Positions 7,628 through 17,036 of a stretch of DNA of 64,000 bases are shown piece by piece (position 1 is the stretch's first letter; each line of letters begins with the position of its first letter). Under the pieces are notes generated by a model. The model did not search any database, was not told the DNA's origin, and worked only from the letters and a program-made list of their open reading frames with translations. The translations under genes were made by a program, and so were the position numbers. Source of the DNA: an uncultured Bacteroides sp. (GTDB lineage: Bacteria; Bacteroidota; Bacteroidia; Bacteroidales; Bacteroidaceae); NCBI GenBank assembly GCA_949294185.1, contig CASFGA010000007.1:210346-274345 (forward strand), in the 5' to 3' direction.

Positions 7628-10600
7628 ATGACTAAACAAAAAAAATTTATCACTTGTGATGGAAATGAGGCTGCCGCCCATATCTCGTACATGTTTACAG
7701 AGGTAGCCGCCATTTATCCTATCACCCCGTCGTCTACAATGGCTGAACATGTGGACGAATGGGCAGCAGCCGGACGTAAGAACATCTTTGGCGAAACTGT
7801 TTTGGTTCAGGAAATGCAGTCAGAAGGCGGTGCAGCCGGCGCTGTTCACGGTTCACTCCAGGCAGGAGCCTTAACCACCACCTACACGGCATCGCAGGGT
7901 CTTCTGCTGATGATACCTAACATGTATAAGATTGCCGGCGAACTGCTGCCGTGCGTATTCCATGTATCGGCCCGTACACTGGCATCTCATGCTCTTTGTA
8001 TCTTCGGAGACCATCAGGATGTCATGTCAACCCGCCAGACTGGCTTTGCCATGCTGTGCGAAGGTTCTGTGCAAGAAGTCATGGACTTGGCAGGCGTAGC
8101 TCATCTGTCTACCATCAAGGCACGCGTTCCGTTCGTCAATTTCTTCGACGGATTCCGTACTTCTCACGAAATCCAAAAGATAGAAAAGCTGGATAACGAG
8201 GATCTCGCTCCGCTTGTTGACCAGAAAGCATTGGCCGAGTTCCGCAATCGTGCGCTGACGCCCAACAAACCGGTTGCCCGCGGTATGGCAGAAAATCCGG
8301 ATCATTTCTTCCAGCACAGAGAATCATGCAATCCATACTATGAGGCTGTTCCGGCCATCGTAGAGGAATACATGAACGAAATCAACAAGATTACAGGACG
8401 CAACTACGGTCTGTTCGACTACTATGGCGCTGAAGACGCAGAAAACATCATCATCGCTATGGGCTCCGTAACAGAAGCTACACGCGAAGCCATCGATTAC
8501 CTGACCGCTCAGGGAAAGAAAGTGGGCTTGGTGGCCGTTCACCTGTATCGTCCGTTCTCTGCAAAGCACTTCCTGGCAAAAGTGCCCAAGACAGTCAAGC
8601 GTATTGCCGTGCTCGACCGCACAAAAGAACCGGGATCAAACGGCGAACCGCTCTATATGGATGTAAAAGAGTGCTTCTACGGACAGGAGAACGCCCCGCT
8701 TATCGTAGGCGGACGCTATGGCTTGGGCTCAAAAGACACGACTCCGGCACAAATCCTGTCAGTATACGAGAATCTGGAACTCCCGATGCCGAAAGACCAC
8801 TTCACCATCGGAATTGTGGATGACATTACATTCTCTTCACTTCCCCAGAAAGAAGAAATCGCTTTGGGCGCAGAAGGCGTATTCGAAGCCAAGTTCTACG
8901 GTCTGGGAGCCGACGGTACGGTAGGTGCAAACAAGAACTCTGTAAAGATTATCGGAGACAACACAAACAAATATTGTCAGGCTTACTTCTCTTACGACTC
9001 TAAAAAGTCTGGAGGATTCACCTGCTCTCACCTCCGCTTCGGCGATCATCCGATTCGCTCCACTTATCTGGTTACAACGCCTAACTTTGTGGCTTGTCAC
9101 GTTCAGGCTTATCTGCACATGTACGATGTTACCCGCGGTTTGCGTAAGAACGGTACATTCCTTTTGAATACAATCTGGGAAGGCGAAGAACTGGCAAAAA
9201 ATCTGCCGAATAAGGTGAAAAAATATTTTGCTCAGAACAATATTACCGTTTACTATATCAATGCTACCCAGATTGCACAGGAAATCGGTTTGGGCAACCG
9301 CACCAACACCATCCTTCAGTCTGCATTCTTCCGCATTACAGGCGTTATTCCTGTCGACTTGGCCGTTGAACAGATGAAGAAGTTCATTGTGAAGTCTTAC
9401 GGAAAGAAGGGCGAAGATGTAGTGAACAAGAACTACGCTGCCGTTGACCGCGGCGGTGAATACAAACAGCTGACCATTGATCCGGCTTGGGCTAACCTGG
9501 AAGTTGAACCGGCAGCTGCCAACAACGATCCTGCCTTCATCAACGAAGTGGTTCGTCCGATCAACGCACAAGACGGCGACTTGCTTCCTGTGTCTGCATT
9601 CAAGGGTATCGAAGACGGAACCTGGTATCAGGGAACAGCCAAATATGAAAAACGTGGCGTTGCCGCATTCGTACCGGAATGGAATCCTGAATGCTGTATC
9701 CAGTGTAACAAGTGTGCCTACGTTTGTCCGCATGCAGCCATCCGTCCGTTCGTGCTCGACGCCGAAGAACAAAAGGGCGCAAACTTCCCGATGCTGAAGG
9801 CTGTCGGCAAACAATTCGACGGAATGACATTCCGCATGCAGGTTGATGTGCTCGACTGCTTGGGATGCGGCAACTGTGCCGATGTTTGTCCGGGTAATCC
9901 CAAGAAGGGCGGAAAGGCTCTCACGATGAAACATCTGGAAAGTCAGCTCGCCGAAGCAGCCAACTGGACATACTGCACCGAGAATGTGAAGAGCAAACAG
10001 CATTTGGTAGACATCAAAGCCAATGTAAAGAACTCTCAGTTTGCCACTCCGCTGTTTGAATTCTCCGGCGCATGCTCAGGCTGCGGCGAGACTCCGTATG
10101 TAAAACTGATTTCCCAGCTGTTCGGCGACCGCGAAATGGTATCCAACGCTACCGGATGTTCTTCAATCTATTCTGGTTCCGTTCCTTCAACTCCTTACAC
10201 TACCAATGAAAAAGGTCAGGGTCCGGCATGGGCAAACTCTCTGTTCGAAGACTTCTGCGAATTTGGTCTGGGTATGGAACTGGCAAACAAGAAGCTGCGC
10301 AACCGCATTGAAGATGCAATGAAAGCCGCCATCGCCGAAGAAAATACTCCGGCAGAATACAAAGAGGCATTCCAGGAATGGATTGACGGACGCAACGATG
10401 CTGAAAAGAGCAAGGCTGCCGCTGAAAAAATCATTCCGATGGTAGAAGCCGCCAAAGACAAATGCCCCGCTTGCGCCACTATCTACGAGTTCAGAGACTA
10501 TCTGATCAAGCGTTCTCAGTGGATTATCGGTGGAGACGGAGCTTCTTACGATATCGGCTACGGAGGTCTTGACCATGTTATCGCATCGGGAGAAGATGTA

Positions 10601-11185
10601 AACATCCTTGTGCTCGATACAGAAGTTTATTCTAATACCGGTGGTCAGTCTTCTAAGGCTACTCCGCTCGGCGCTATTGCCAAGTTCGCCGCATCCGGCA
10701 AGCGTGTACGCAAGAAAGATCTCGGTATGATCGCCACGACTTACGGCTATGTTTATGTCGCTCAGATCGCGATGGGAGCTGACCAGGCTCAGACCTTAAA
10801 GGCTATCCGCGAGGCAGAAGCTTATCATGGCCCGTCATTAGTCATCGCTTATGCTCCATGTATCAACCACGGACTTAAGGCCGGCATGGGCAAGAGCCAG
10901 GCAGAAGAAGCCAAGGCCGTGGAATGCGGTTACTGGCATCTGTGGCGTTTCAACCCGGCATTGGAAGAAGAAGGAAAGAATCCGTTCTCACTCGACTCTA
11001 AAGAGCCGAACTGGGAAGGTTTCCAAGATTATCTGAAGGGCGAAGTGCGCTTTGCTTCCGTCATGAAACAATATCCGACTGAAGCCGCCGACCTGTTTGC
11101 CGCCTGCGAAGAAATGGCCAAGAAACGTTATGCTTCCTACAAACGTATGGCTGCTATGGATTGGAGCAACGAGCCTCAAGAATAA
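7628..11185 (+). CDS. nifJ: pyruvate:ferredoxin (flavodoxin) oxidoreductase
   Basis: This 1185-residue single-chain enzyme oxidises pyruvate with CoA to acetyl-CoA and CO2, passing electrons to ferredoxin; it is central to anaerobic metabolism in Bacteroides. The domain order is complete: the N-terminal pyrimidine/transketolase-like domain (AIYPITPSSTMAEHVDEWA), the CoA-binding middle domain, and a ferredoxin domain with two 4Fe-4S motifs (CIQCNKCAYVCPHA near residue 690, and CLGCGNCADVCPG about 60 residues later). The thiamine diphosphate domain follows, with CSGCGE and GDGASYDIGYGG near residue 968 and NTGGQSSKATPLGA after it. The length fits the homodimeric family. A strong terminator follows, so it is probably transcribed alone or with the ATPase gene. 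Confidence 0.98.
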   Translation: MTKQKKFITCDGNEAAAHISYMFTEVAAIYPITPSSTMAEHVDEWAAAGRKNIFGETVLVQEMQSEGGAAGAVHGSLQAGALTTTYTASQGLLLMIPNMYKIAGELLPCVFHVSARTLASHALCIFGDHQDVMSTRQTGFAMLCEGSVQEVMDLAGVAHLSTIKARVPFVNFFDGFRTSHEIQKIEKLDNEDLAPLVDQKALAEFRNRALTPNKPVARGMAENPDHFFQHRESCNPYYEAVPAIVEEYMNEINKITGRNYGLFDYYGAEDAENIIIAMGSVTEATREAIDYLTAQGKKVGLVAVHLYRPFSAKHFLAKVPKTVKRIAVLDRTKEPGSNGEPLYMDVKECFYGQENAPLIVGGRYGLGSKDTTPAQILSVYENLELPMPKDHFTIGIVDDITFSSLPQKEEIALGAEGVFEAKFYGLGADGTVGANKNSVKIIGDNTNKYCQAYFSYDSKKSGGFTCSHLRFGDHPIRSTYLVTTPNFVACHVQAYLHMYDVTRGLRKNGTFLLNTIWEGEELAKNLPNKVKKYFAQNNITVYYINATQIAQEIGLGNRTNTILQSAFFRITGVIPVDLAVEQMKKFIVKSYGKKGEDVVNKNYAAVDRGGEYKQLTIDPAWANLEVEPAAANNDPAFINEVVRPINAQDGDLLPVSAFKGIEDGTWYQGTAKYEKRGVAAFVPEWNPECCIQCNKCAYVCPHAAIRPFVLDAEEQKGANFPMLKAVGKQFDGMTFRMQVDVLDCLGCGNCADVCPGNPKKGGKALTMKHLESQLAEAANWTYCTENVKSKQHLVDIKANVKNSQFATPLFEFSGACSGCGETPYVKLISQLFGDREMVSNATGCSSIYSGSVPSTPYTTNEKGQGPAWANSLFEDFCEFGLGMELANKKLRNRIEDAMKAAIAEENTPAEYKEAFQEWIDGRNDAEKSKAAAEKIIPMVEAAKDKCPACATIYEFRDYLIKRSQWIIGGDGASYDIGYGGLDHVIASGEDVNILVLDTEVYSNTGGQSSKATPLGAIAKFAASGKRVRKKDLGMIATTYGYVYVAQIAMGADQAQTLKAIREAEAYHGPSLVIAYAPCINHGLKAGMGKSQAEEAKAVECGYWHLWRFNPALEEEGKNPFSLDSKEPNWEGFQDYLKGEVRFASVMKQYPTEAADLFAACEEMAKKRYASYKRMAAMDWSNEPQE

Positions 11186-11205
11186 TCCATACGTTTATCC
11201 ATAAT

Positions 11206-11243
11206 AAAAAAACGGTCGTCTTTTCAAAAGGCGGCCGTTTTTT
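11206..11243 (+). terminator. nifJ: intrinsic terminator of nifJ
   Basis: CGGTCGTC and GGCGGCCG form an 8-bp stem with two G-U pairs around a 9-base loop, followed by six T residues. Confidence 0.9.
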
Positions 11244-11278
11244 ATGGAATAAAGTTCTTCCCGATACAAACAAATATT

Positions 11279-11286
11279 TATTTTTG
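11279..11286 (+). promoter_or_regulatory. -7 element of lipoprotein-phosphodiesterase operon
   Basis: TATTTTTG followed by CAG, 29 bases upstream of the lipoprotein ATG at 11316. Confidence 0.55.
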
Positions 11287-11315
11287 CAGCATACAACTTA
11301 CTCAAACTCTATGTC

Positions 11316-11696
11316 ATGAAAAAGAATCTAAGCAAACTGCTGCTTTTGCTTGCCATTGGCGGAAGCAGTCTGACCGCATGCAGCAGCTATACGGCAGAAG
11401 ACTATCTGAACGAAATGAGGGAACTCACGGAAGAAACCCTGAAAAACGCATCCTCGTATACGGAAAAAGACTGGGAAAAGGTGGGAGAACGCTTCAAGGA
11501 AATCAATGCAAAAGGAAAAGATCTGCTTGACAAAATGACGGAAGAACAGCGGGAAGAGCTGAAAGAGTTCTCACAAGAATTTGCAGACCAAGCCTCTGAA
11601 TTCGACCATCAGGAGTTCAAGAAAGAGATTGGAAACCTTTTAGACCAGGCCGACTCCTTTATTGACGAGGCTATCAAACAGCTGAAAGAGGAATAA
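11316..11696 (+). CDS. small helical lipoprotein, function unknown
   Basis: This protein has 126 residues. A signal peptide ends in the lipobox LTAC, with Cys22 lipidated. The mature part is highly charged and predicted mostly helical (Glu- and Lys-rich, with stretches such as EEQREELKEFSQEFA), and could form a coiled coil. I do not recognise a named family. Its stop lies 5 bases before the next start, so it forms an operon with the phosphodiesterase. Their joint role is not clear. Confidence 0.85.
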   Translation: MKKNLSKLLLLLAIGGSSLTACSSYTAEDYLNEMRELTEETLKNASSYTEKDWEKVGERFKEINAKGKDLLDKMTEEQREELKEFSQEFADQASEFDHQEFKKEIGNLLDQADSFIDEAIKQLKEE

Positions 11697-11701
11697 GCCG
11701 C

Positions 11702-12238
11702 ATGAAATACCTGATTGTGTCCGACATTCACGGCTCACTGCCCGCACTGGAACAAGTGCTGGACTATTATGAAAAAGAGGGATGCCACATGCTCTGCATT
11801 CTGGGCGACATATTGAACTACGGCCCGCGAAACGGCCTGCCGGAAGGTCTCGCCCCGAAAGAAATAGCCAAGCAACTGAACAAAATGGCGGATGACATAA
11901 TCGCCGTCCGAGGAAACTGCGATTCGGAAGTTGACCAGATGCTGCTCGACTTCCCCATCTTGTCCGACTATGCCTTATTGGCGGACAATGGGAAACGGCT
12001 TTTCCTCACTCACGGCCATATCTATAACGAAGACAAACTGCCCGGGAAACCTGACTGTCTTTTCTACGGACATACCCATCTGTGGAAACTGACCCGCCAG
12101 AACGGACGGATTGTCTGCAACACGGGTTCGGTTACCTTTCCTAAAAACGGAAATGTCCCTACCTTCGCCATCTATGAAAACGGCACAGTAACCGTTCATC
12201 AGCTTGACGGAGCAGTTCTGGCAAGCTGTTCTCTCTGA
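11702..12238 (+). CDS. yfcE: YfcE-type metallophosphodiesterase
   Basis: This 178-residue cytoplasmic protein is a small calcineurin-like phosphoesterase. The metal-binding motifs are all present in order: SDIHGS (residues 8-13), GDILNYGPR, RGNCDSEVD, LTHGH and YGHTHLW. YfcE of E. coli is a manganese-dependent phosphodiesterase tested on artificial substrates; the natural substrate is unknown. It follows the small lipoprotein gene by 5 bases. There is a weak terminator-like hairpin right after it, then a stronger one facing the other way. Confidence 0.94.
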   Translation: MKYLIVSDIHGSLPALEQVLDYYEKEGCHMLCILGDILNYGPRNGLPEGLAPKEIAKQLNKMADDIIAVRGNCDSEVDQMLLDFPILSDYALLADNGKRLFLTHGHIYNEDKLPGKPDCLFYGHTHLWKLTRQNGRIVCNTGSVTFPKNGNVPTFAIYENGTVTVHQLDGAVLASCSL

Positions 12239-12253
12239 ACTGCCTATGGCCAA

Positions 12254-12284
12254 CCGTCTTTTCATCCTGATGAAACGGATTTTC
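12254..12284 (+). terminator. weak terminator after the phosphodiesterase
   Basis: CCGT and ACGG flank a second pairing of TTCAT with ATGAA around a CCTG loop, followed by ATTTT. The stem is imperfect. Confidence 0.5.
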
Positions 12285-12291
12285 CCCTATA

Positions 12292-12325
12292 ACAAAACGC
12301 CCGTACCATTCGCATGATACGGGCG
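12292..12325 (-). terminator. intrinsic terminator of the DUF5723 gene
   Basis: CGCCCGTA and TACGGGCG pair perfectly at 12298-12325. One mismatch further in, CAT/ATG extends the stem over a TCGC loop. On the minus strand the hairpin is followed by TTTTGTT. Confidence 0.8.
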
Positions 12326-12345
12326 CTGACATAAATATAACACAA

Positions 12346-13698
12346 CTATTTACGGGCAATCGACTTCCCCATAGGGAAGGAAATGCCAAAGAAAGCATTC
12401 ACACTGCGCGAGTCGCTCCCGAAAAACATATAGTCGGTACCGATAAACAGAGAGCCGAGCTTCAATGCCAGACCCAAAGACTTGCCGGAAGCCTGAATCG
12501 GAGAATAGCTTATCGCAGCGTTAAACCAGTTCTTCGGACGGAACGTTGCCGAGAAAGTGAGTTCATTCATTGTTTTCGGCTGCACGAAGCGGCTTGTATA
12601 CATCGCGCCCACACTAATCTTGTTGTTAAGGAACGCATATTCGCCTGCCAGAAGGATAGTGGCAGCCAGCTTTTCCTTCTTGTCCTTCACTTCTCCCTGC
12701 TCGGTCAAATTAAATCTGTCCATGCTCAAGAAACCACCGTCAACGAAGTCATAATAGTTTTCCGAAGTAACCTCATAAGTCTCGTTTACAGAAGCAAGCG
12801 TCGTCTCACTGCCTCTCCACTTGATGAAGCCCAAGTCGAGCACGGCTGCCGAAACGGTCAAATCTTTCCAAACCTTATAGCTCGCTCCCAGATCGATGCC
12901 GAATCCCGCTCCTGAGATACCGAAATTACTTCCGTCGATATCAAATCCGTCAATCTGTCCGCTACTGTTAAATCCCAGTCCGCCGCCTTTCATCGTCGTG
13001 CTTACATGTGCGACTGCGGTCGCCGAGCCATAATGATACGGATTTGAATAATAAGAGTCACCGATATTATTGGGCACTCCCTCTACATTGAAGTTGTCCA
13101 CCGCCATTTCCGCATGGGCAATACCCAGCAAGACCTTCAGGCGTCCGCCCACAGTCAGCTTATCCGTTATCCGGCGCGAATAGCCCAAACCGACTTCCGC
13201 ATAGGCATTCATGTCGAAATTCATATTTGAAAAACCACCGTTGATATCTTCCGTATTGTTCACCTGACGCAGATAATCAAACATATTCTTAGGGATAGAC
13301 GCGCCTACATCCATGCGCAAACCCACATTTACACTCCAGAAACCCTTTCCGCGATGCCATCCGAAAGAAAGGATATCCGTGTTCAGATTAACGTTCAGAG
13401 TATTGTCCGTCTTCAGACGATTATACAGTCCGTCATTTGTAAACAGGTCATCGCCTGCGTCAAGCACATCAATAATGTCGCTTGTGCCCAACACGTTGGA
13501 AGAAGCCCCCATGTTAAACGAACCGAGAACAGGGAAATTGAAATATCCCCTCGTAGGCTGCAAACCCGGATTCATCTGCAAACGTGCGCTTGTGCCCTCC
13601 ATAAAATAAGAAGTGCGCAGATACTGTGCTTGTGCCGCCGTTCCAAACAGCAGGAGTCCCGCCGCCAACAGCAAGTTTTTACTTTTAAGGATTCTCAT
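12346..13698 (-). CDS. DUF5723-type predicted outer-membrane protein
   Basis: This 450-residue protein starts with a signal peptide (LLLAAGLLLFGTAAQAQ, probably cut after AQA). The rest alternates hydrophobic and polar residues with many Gly and Asn turns and ends in FGISFPMGKSIARK, which fits a beta-barrel or related beta-rich envelope protein. The family is common in Bacteroidetes; I name it from the pattern YLRTSYFMEG near the mature N-terminus and the repeated amphipathic strands. The substrate or role is unknown. I chose the start at MRILKSKN because a -7 element lies 30 bases upstream, and the longer frame runs through it. Confidence 0.8.
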   Translation of the reverse strand: MRILKSKNLLLAAGLLLFGTAAQAQYLRTSYFMEGTSARLQMNPGLQPTRGYFNFPVLGSFNMGASSNVLGTSDIIDVLDAGDDLFTNDGLYNRLKTDNTLNVNLNTDILSFGWHRGKGFWSVNVGLRMDVGASIPKNMFDYLRQVNNTEDINGGFSNMNFDMNAYAEVGLGYSRRITDKLTVGGRLKVLLGIAHAEMAVDNFNVEGVPNNIGDSYYSNPYHYGSATAVAHVSTTMKGGGLGFNSSGQIDGFDIDGSNFGISGAGFGIDLGASYKVWKDLTVSAAVLDLGFIKWRGSETTLASVNETYEVTSENYYDFVDGGFLSMDRFNLTEQGEVKDKKEKLAATILLAGEYAFLNNKISVGAMYTSRFVQPKTMNELTFSATFRPKNWFNAAISYSPIQASGKSLGLALKLGSLFIGTDYMFFGSDSRSVNAFFGISFPMGKSIARK

Positions 13699-13727
13699 AA
13701 CGATTTCATATTGATTAACTGATGCTA

Positions 13728-13735
13728 CAAAAATA
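13728..13735 (-). promoter_or_regulatory. -7 element of the DUF5723 gene
   Basis: The minus strand reads TATTTTTG, 29 bases upstream of the chosen ATG. Confidence 0.55.
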
Positions 13736-13859
13736 AAACATTTCCATAAAACCGCAAAAAAGATGTTCCCGAAAAAAGAACACAAATGCTTACCAAACGA
13801 ACACAAACTTCGACTATACGGCCAAAATATGCGACTATTTTACTTCCATCTCCTTTGCG

Positions 13860-14609
13860 TCAGAGCTGATAGAAACGCTTCATCATCTCTTTCCGGTATT
13901 TTTTCGACACCAGCAAATCTTCCGCCACAGCGTTGAAAGGGGGATACATGATGCAGCGATTATCCTGCACCATCATCAGATAGTTCAGATTAATGATATA
14001 CGACTGATGAATCTGGACGAAATACTCGTCATAAGCACACAGCTGCTCGGCCGAAGTGTTCCGCTTGAGGGGGAAAAACGTTCCGTTTGTCAGTGCCACC
14101 TCCCACAGCTTGCGCGATGACTGGTAGCGGAAATAACCGATATCCGAAGCGCGCAACACACGCAAATCTCCCGTAGGAGTAACCAAGATAAAAGGCTTCT
14201 CGCCTTCGCCCATGCAGATGCCCCCGCGACAGGAGAGCATGTCCTCTTTCTCTTTCGGTTCTATCCGCGAAAGAATCACCTCCAGCTCTTTCCTGTCGAC
14301 AGGCTTCAAGAGGAAATCGAAGGCTGAACTGCGCAATGCGTCTATCATATACTTGCTGTAGGCCGTGTAAAACACGATGCGCATGTTCCACGACAGGGCT
14401 TCACGCAACTTTACCACGACATCCATCCCCCGCATGTCGGGCAATTCCACATCAAGGAAGAGCAAATCAGGCCGTACCTTCTCTATCATCCTGATGCCTG
14501 CCGCCCCCGTCCGTGCTATTCCCTCTACCGAAATCCAGTCATACCGCTTCAATTCAAAGCTTAAATTGTCGATGGCAGAATCATCATCATCCACAATAAC
14601 AATCTTCAT
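13860..14609 (-). CDS. LytTR-family response regulator
   Basis: This protein has 249 residues. The receiver domain has the acidic pocket IVDDDD, the phosphoacceptor Asp in LLFLDVELPD (about residue 53) and the lysine in FLLKPVDRKEL. The C-terminal LytTR DNA-binding domain runs from about 150 to the end (DIGYFRYQSSRKLWEV, then FVQIHQSYIINLNYL). I prefer the start at MKIVIVDD, since its ATG overlaps the kinase stop as ATGA (14606-14609). An ATG three codons upstream is also possible. It is coupled with the histidine kinase upstream, which should phosphorylate it. The target genes are unknown. Confidence 0.95.
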   Translation of the reverse strand: MKIVIVDDDDSAIDNLSFELKRYDWISVEGIARTGAAGIRMIEKVRPDLLFLDVELPDMRGMDVVVKLREALSWNMRIVFYTAYSKYMIDALRSSAFDFLLKPVDRKELEVILSRIEPKEKEDMLSCRGGICMGEGEKPFILVTPTGDLRVLRASDIGYFRYQSSRKLWEVALTNGTFFPLKRNTSAEQLCAYDEYFVQIHQSYIINLNYLMMVQDNRCIMYPPFNAVAEDLLVSKKYRKEMMKRFYQL

Positions 14610-16639
14610 CGAGTCCATTTCTTTTCTTTCTTTAACTGATATGAATAATCAAAAGGAACAACGAAGCATACTTCACATCCGGTTTCATCATTTCCCATAG
14701 GCAAATTGCCGACAGTCATCGTCAACTGACTGCGATTATAAGAGTTAAGCAGCTGGATGGTCTGGGCAATCACCTTCAAGCCAGTACCGGTTCCCCAACT
14801 TGTATGCTTTTCTTTATATCCTCCTCCATTGTCGCGCACACAGATCACCACGGCTTCCCCCTTGCGAGACACTTCTATTTCGAGCAGACGCCTGCCTTCT
14901 TTCAGAAGAAGGCCGTGCTTGATGGCGTTTTCCACCGGTATCTGAATCAGCATGGACGGAATCCGCACAGCGTTCCGATCTATACATTCATCCACTTTCA
15001 ACGTATAGACAAACTGGTTTCCCAAGGCACTGCTTTCTATATCAACGTAAGTAGAAACAAAATCCAACTCGTCGGCCAGTGTCACAGATACGCTCTCCGT
15101 CAGCTCCAGATTACGGCGAAACAATTTTATCAGCCCCATCAGACTGCGGTTTTCCCTCTCCCGATCCGGATGAATCCTTACTTCATGGCTGAGCACATTG
15201 AATATGAAATGAGGAGAAATACGGTTGCGAACATTCTCCAGGCGCAGGGAAGCCATGGCCATCTGCATTCTCCAACGCTCGCGTTCACGGCCTCGCAGGA
15301 ACACCAGAATAAGGATAACCAACAGCAAGACACCTGCAACCGCTGCATACAGCCATTGATGCAGGCGCAAAACCTGGTTCTCTTTCGCCCGGATGGATAT
15401 TTCTTTCTGCATCAGGGTGCTGTCCTGACTGTACTGCAATGCTATCTCGGCAGCCTTCATCCTTATCCAAGTATTGCGTGTGGAATCGTCTATCCGGAGA
15501 TTTTCTTGCAGATAATGATATGCCCGGCGGTAGTCTCCCTGCTCTTCATAATAATGCTGCAGATAGTTGTTGCGCATCCGGATCATGTTAGGCTCCACAT
15601 TTCCCACATCGACCGCCTCATTCACCCTGCGCGTAGCCAGTTCCATGTCGCCTTGCTTCAGGGCAAGCTCGATCAACTGCGTGTCAATATAATAAAGAGC
15701 ACTGACATTGCCGATGGAATGAAAGAACTGATGACAGCGATTCAAATAGTAGGTCGCCGAATCCATCCGGTTCAGCAGCAGAAACACCTCTCCAAGATTG
15801 ATCATGGTCAGATTCCGCTCAAACTCCATGGAGGGATAACGGTTGGCGAGTGCCAGTGAACGGCGGAAATACTCCAATGCCGTTTCATAATCCTGACGGA
15901 AATAATAGGAATTGCCCCGGTTATTCAGATATATGTGCTGTTCATAAGGTTTCATGTGATTATAAAACCGATAGGCCAAATCGTAGAAATAGTCGCAACG
16001 CTCGAAGTTACGCAGCTCCATGCTGACTTGCGCGAGTCCGTAATATACGGGAAAACGTTCTTCTTCCGGTATCTGAAGCGAATCGCATACCAACAAGGCA
16101 TGACGATACCAGAATGCTCCCCGGTCATAATGCCCCTTACGCACATAAACATCGGCGAGATTCATGCAAAGATTGGGAACAGACGACCTGCATTCCCCTT
16201 GCAAGGCATATCCATAAGCCTTGCGGAAAGCCCACAAGGCCGAATCGAGCGAAGCTTTTATGCGCGAATAGACATTTCCCCTCACGTTCCAGACTTCAGC
16301 CCGAAGCCTGATGTCTTCCTCAGTCTCCGATGCGGCGCAATAATCCTCCACTCTATTCAGGCAGAGCATGGCCGAATCGGCTTCGGAACGAAACATCATG
16401 GCTTTCGCTTTCAGCAGCAACAGACGGTAATATCTGAGACTGTCGGCAGACGCAGGCAGCATACTGTCCACCCACATGCACACCCGCTCAGGATTCTTGG
16501 AAACGGAATCATCCATGAACTCCATAAAAGTCTGATTGTTCCATTTCTCAAAAACCTTTTCCCGGCGGCCACATCCTGCGATTAGGATATGCAACACAAG
16601 ACACACAAGAATAACACCGAACATTACATTCAGCTTCAT
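14606..16639 (-). CDS. LytS-type sensor histidine kinase with TPR sensor region and N-terminal lipobox
   Basis: This protein has 677 residues from the start MKLNVMFG. The N-terminus ends in LIAGC, a good lipobox with Cys23. Residues 35-400 are TPR-like helical repeats (for example NRGNSYYFRQDYETALEYF). One membrane helix lies near 425-447 (WLYAAVAGVLLLVILILVFL). The His_kinase domain follows, with phosphoacceptor His in RISPHFIFNVL (about residue 477). The ATPase domain has the N box ENAIKHGLL and the G boxes DNGGGY and GTGTGLKVI. So a periplasmic TPR sensor signals to a cytoplasmic kinase. A -7 element at 16661-16668 favours this start over one 8 codons upstream. It forms an operon with the response regulator. 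Confidence 0.93.
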   Translation of the reverse strand: MKLNVMFGVILVCLVLHILIAGCGRREKVFEKWNNQTFMEFMDDSVSKNPERVCMWVDSMLPASADSLRYYRLLLLKAKAMMFRSEADSAMLCLNRVEDYCAASETEEDIRLRAEVWNVRGNVYSRIKASLDSALWAFRKAYGYALQGECRSSVPNLCMNLADVYVRKGHYDRGAFWYRHALLVCDSLQIPEEERFPVYYGLAQVSMELRNFERCDYFYDLAYRFYNHMKPYEQHIYLNNRGNSYYFRQDYETALEYFRRSLALANRYPSMEFERNLTMINLGEVFLLLNRMDSATYYLNRCHQFFHSIGNVSALYYIDTQLIELALKQGDMELATRRVNEAVDVGNVEPNMIRMRNNYLQHYYEEQGDYRRAYHYLQENLRIDDSTRNTWIRMKAAEIALQYSQDSTLMQKEISIRAKENQVLRLHQWLYAAVAGVLLLVILILVFLRGRERERWRMQMAMASLRLENVRNRISPHFIFNVLSHEVRIHPDRERENRSLMGLIKLFRRNLELTESVSVTLADELDFVSTYVDIESSALGNQFVYTLKVDECIDRNAVRIPSMLIQIPVENAIKHGLLLKEGRRLLEIEVSRKGEAVVICVRDNGGGYKEKHTSWGTGTGLKVIAQTIQLLNSYNRSQLTMTVGNLPMGNDETGCEVCFVVPFDYSYQLKKEKKWTR

Positions 16640-16660
16640 GACACAGCTATATTTACGCAA

Positions 16661-16668
16661 CAAATTTA
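16661..16668 (-). promoter_or_regulatory. -7 element of the kinase-regulator operon
   Basis: The minus strand reads TAAATTTG, 21 bases upstream of the chosen kinase ATG at 16639. Confidence 0.55.
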
Positions 16669-17010
16669 ATTAAAATGAATAAGGACACAAAGCACTGCAC
16701 ATCTTTTTGTTAAATAAAGCACGCTTCTTTTTACGGATATACAAGACTGCAAGAAAAACAGCCTCTCATCGGCCGCCCCCGCTGTGCCCGGACTCTCTTT
16801 GCAAGACATTCCACTGCGAAGTTCAGACAAAAAAGCAGCCTGCTTCAGGCAACGGTGTCACTTCATCTGTCCAAACGGATTTTTGCATAGGATGAAACTG
16901 CCGTCCGGTCCTGCCATATCTGCATACGCCACTTCAAAAAGCACGGATATTCCCGCAAACCGAAGAAAAGATTTCGGCCGCCGCTTTACGGGCAATCAGA
17001 AAATACTGCT

Positions 17011-17018
17011 TAACTTTG
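17011..17018 (+). promoter_or_regulatory. hemW: -7 element of hemW
   Basis: TAACTTTG followed by C, 18 bases upstream of the ATG at 17037. It supports starting at MAGIYLHIP. Confidence 0.6.
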
Positions 17019-17036
17019 CGAAAACATTCAGAATTT

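Larger units (their letters stand above)
16640..17036. other. divergent intergenic region of 397 bases
   Basis: This lies between the kinase gene (leftward) and hemW (rightward). It holds the kinase -7 element at one end and the hemW -7 element at the other. Open frames across it have no conserved features. I see no RNA gene or notable repeat in the middle part. Confidence 0.6.

Noticed and set aside
8837..10003. A 388-codon minus-strand open frame inside nifJ
   Set aside because: It is a mirror of the strongly biased codons of nifJ; the Fe-S and TPP motifs are on the plus strand.
14804..15859. A 351-codon plus-strand open frame inside the kinase gene region
   Set aside because: It lies antisense to the clearly conserved histidine kinase domain and has no family motif.
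15935..16585. A 216-codon plus-strand frame opposite the TPR region
   Set aside because: It is a shadow of the kinase sensor region; the TPR pattern is clear on the minus strand.
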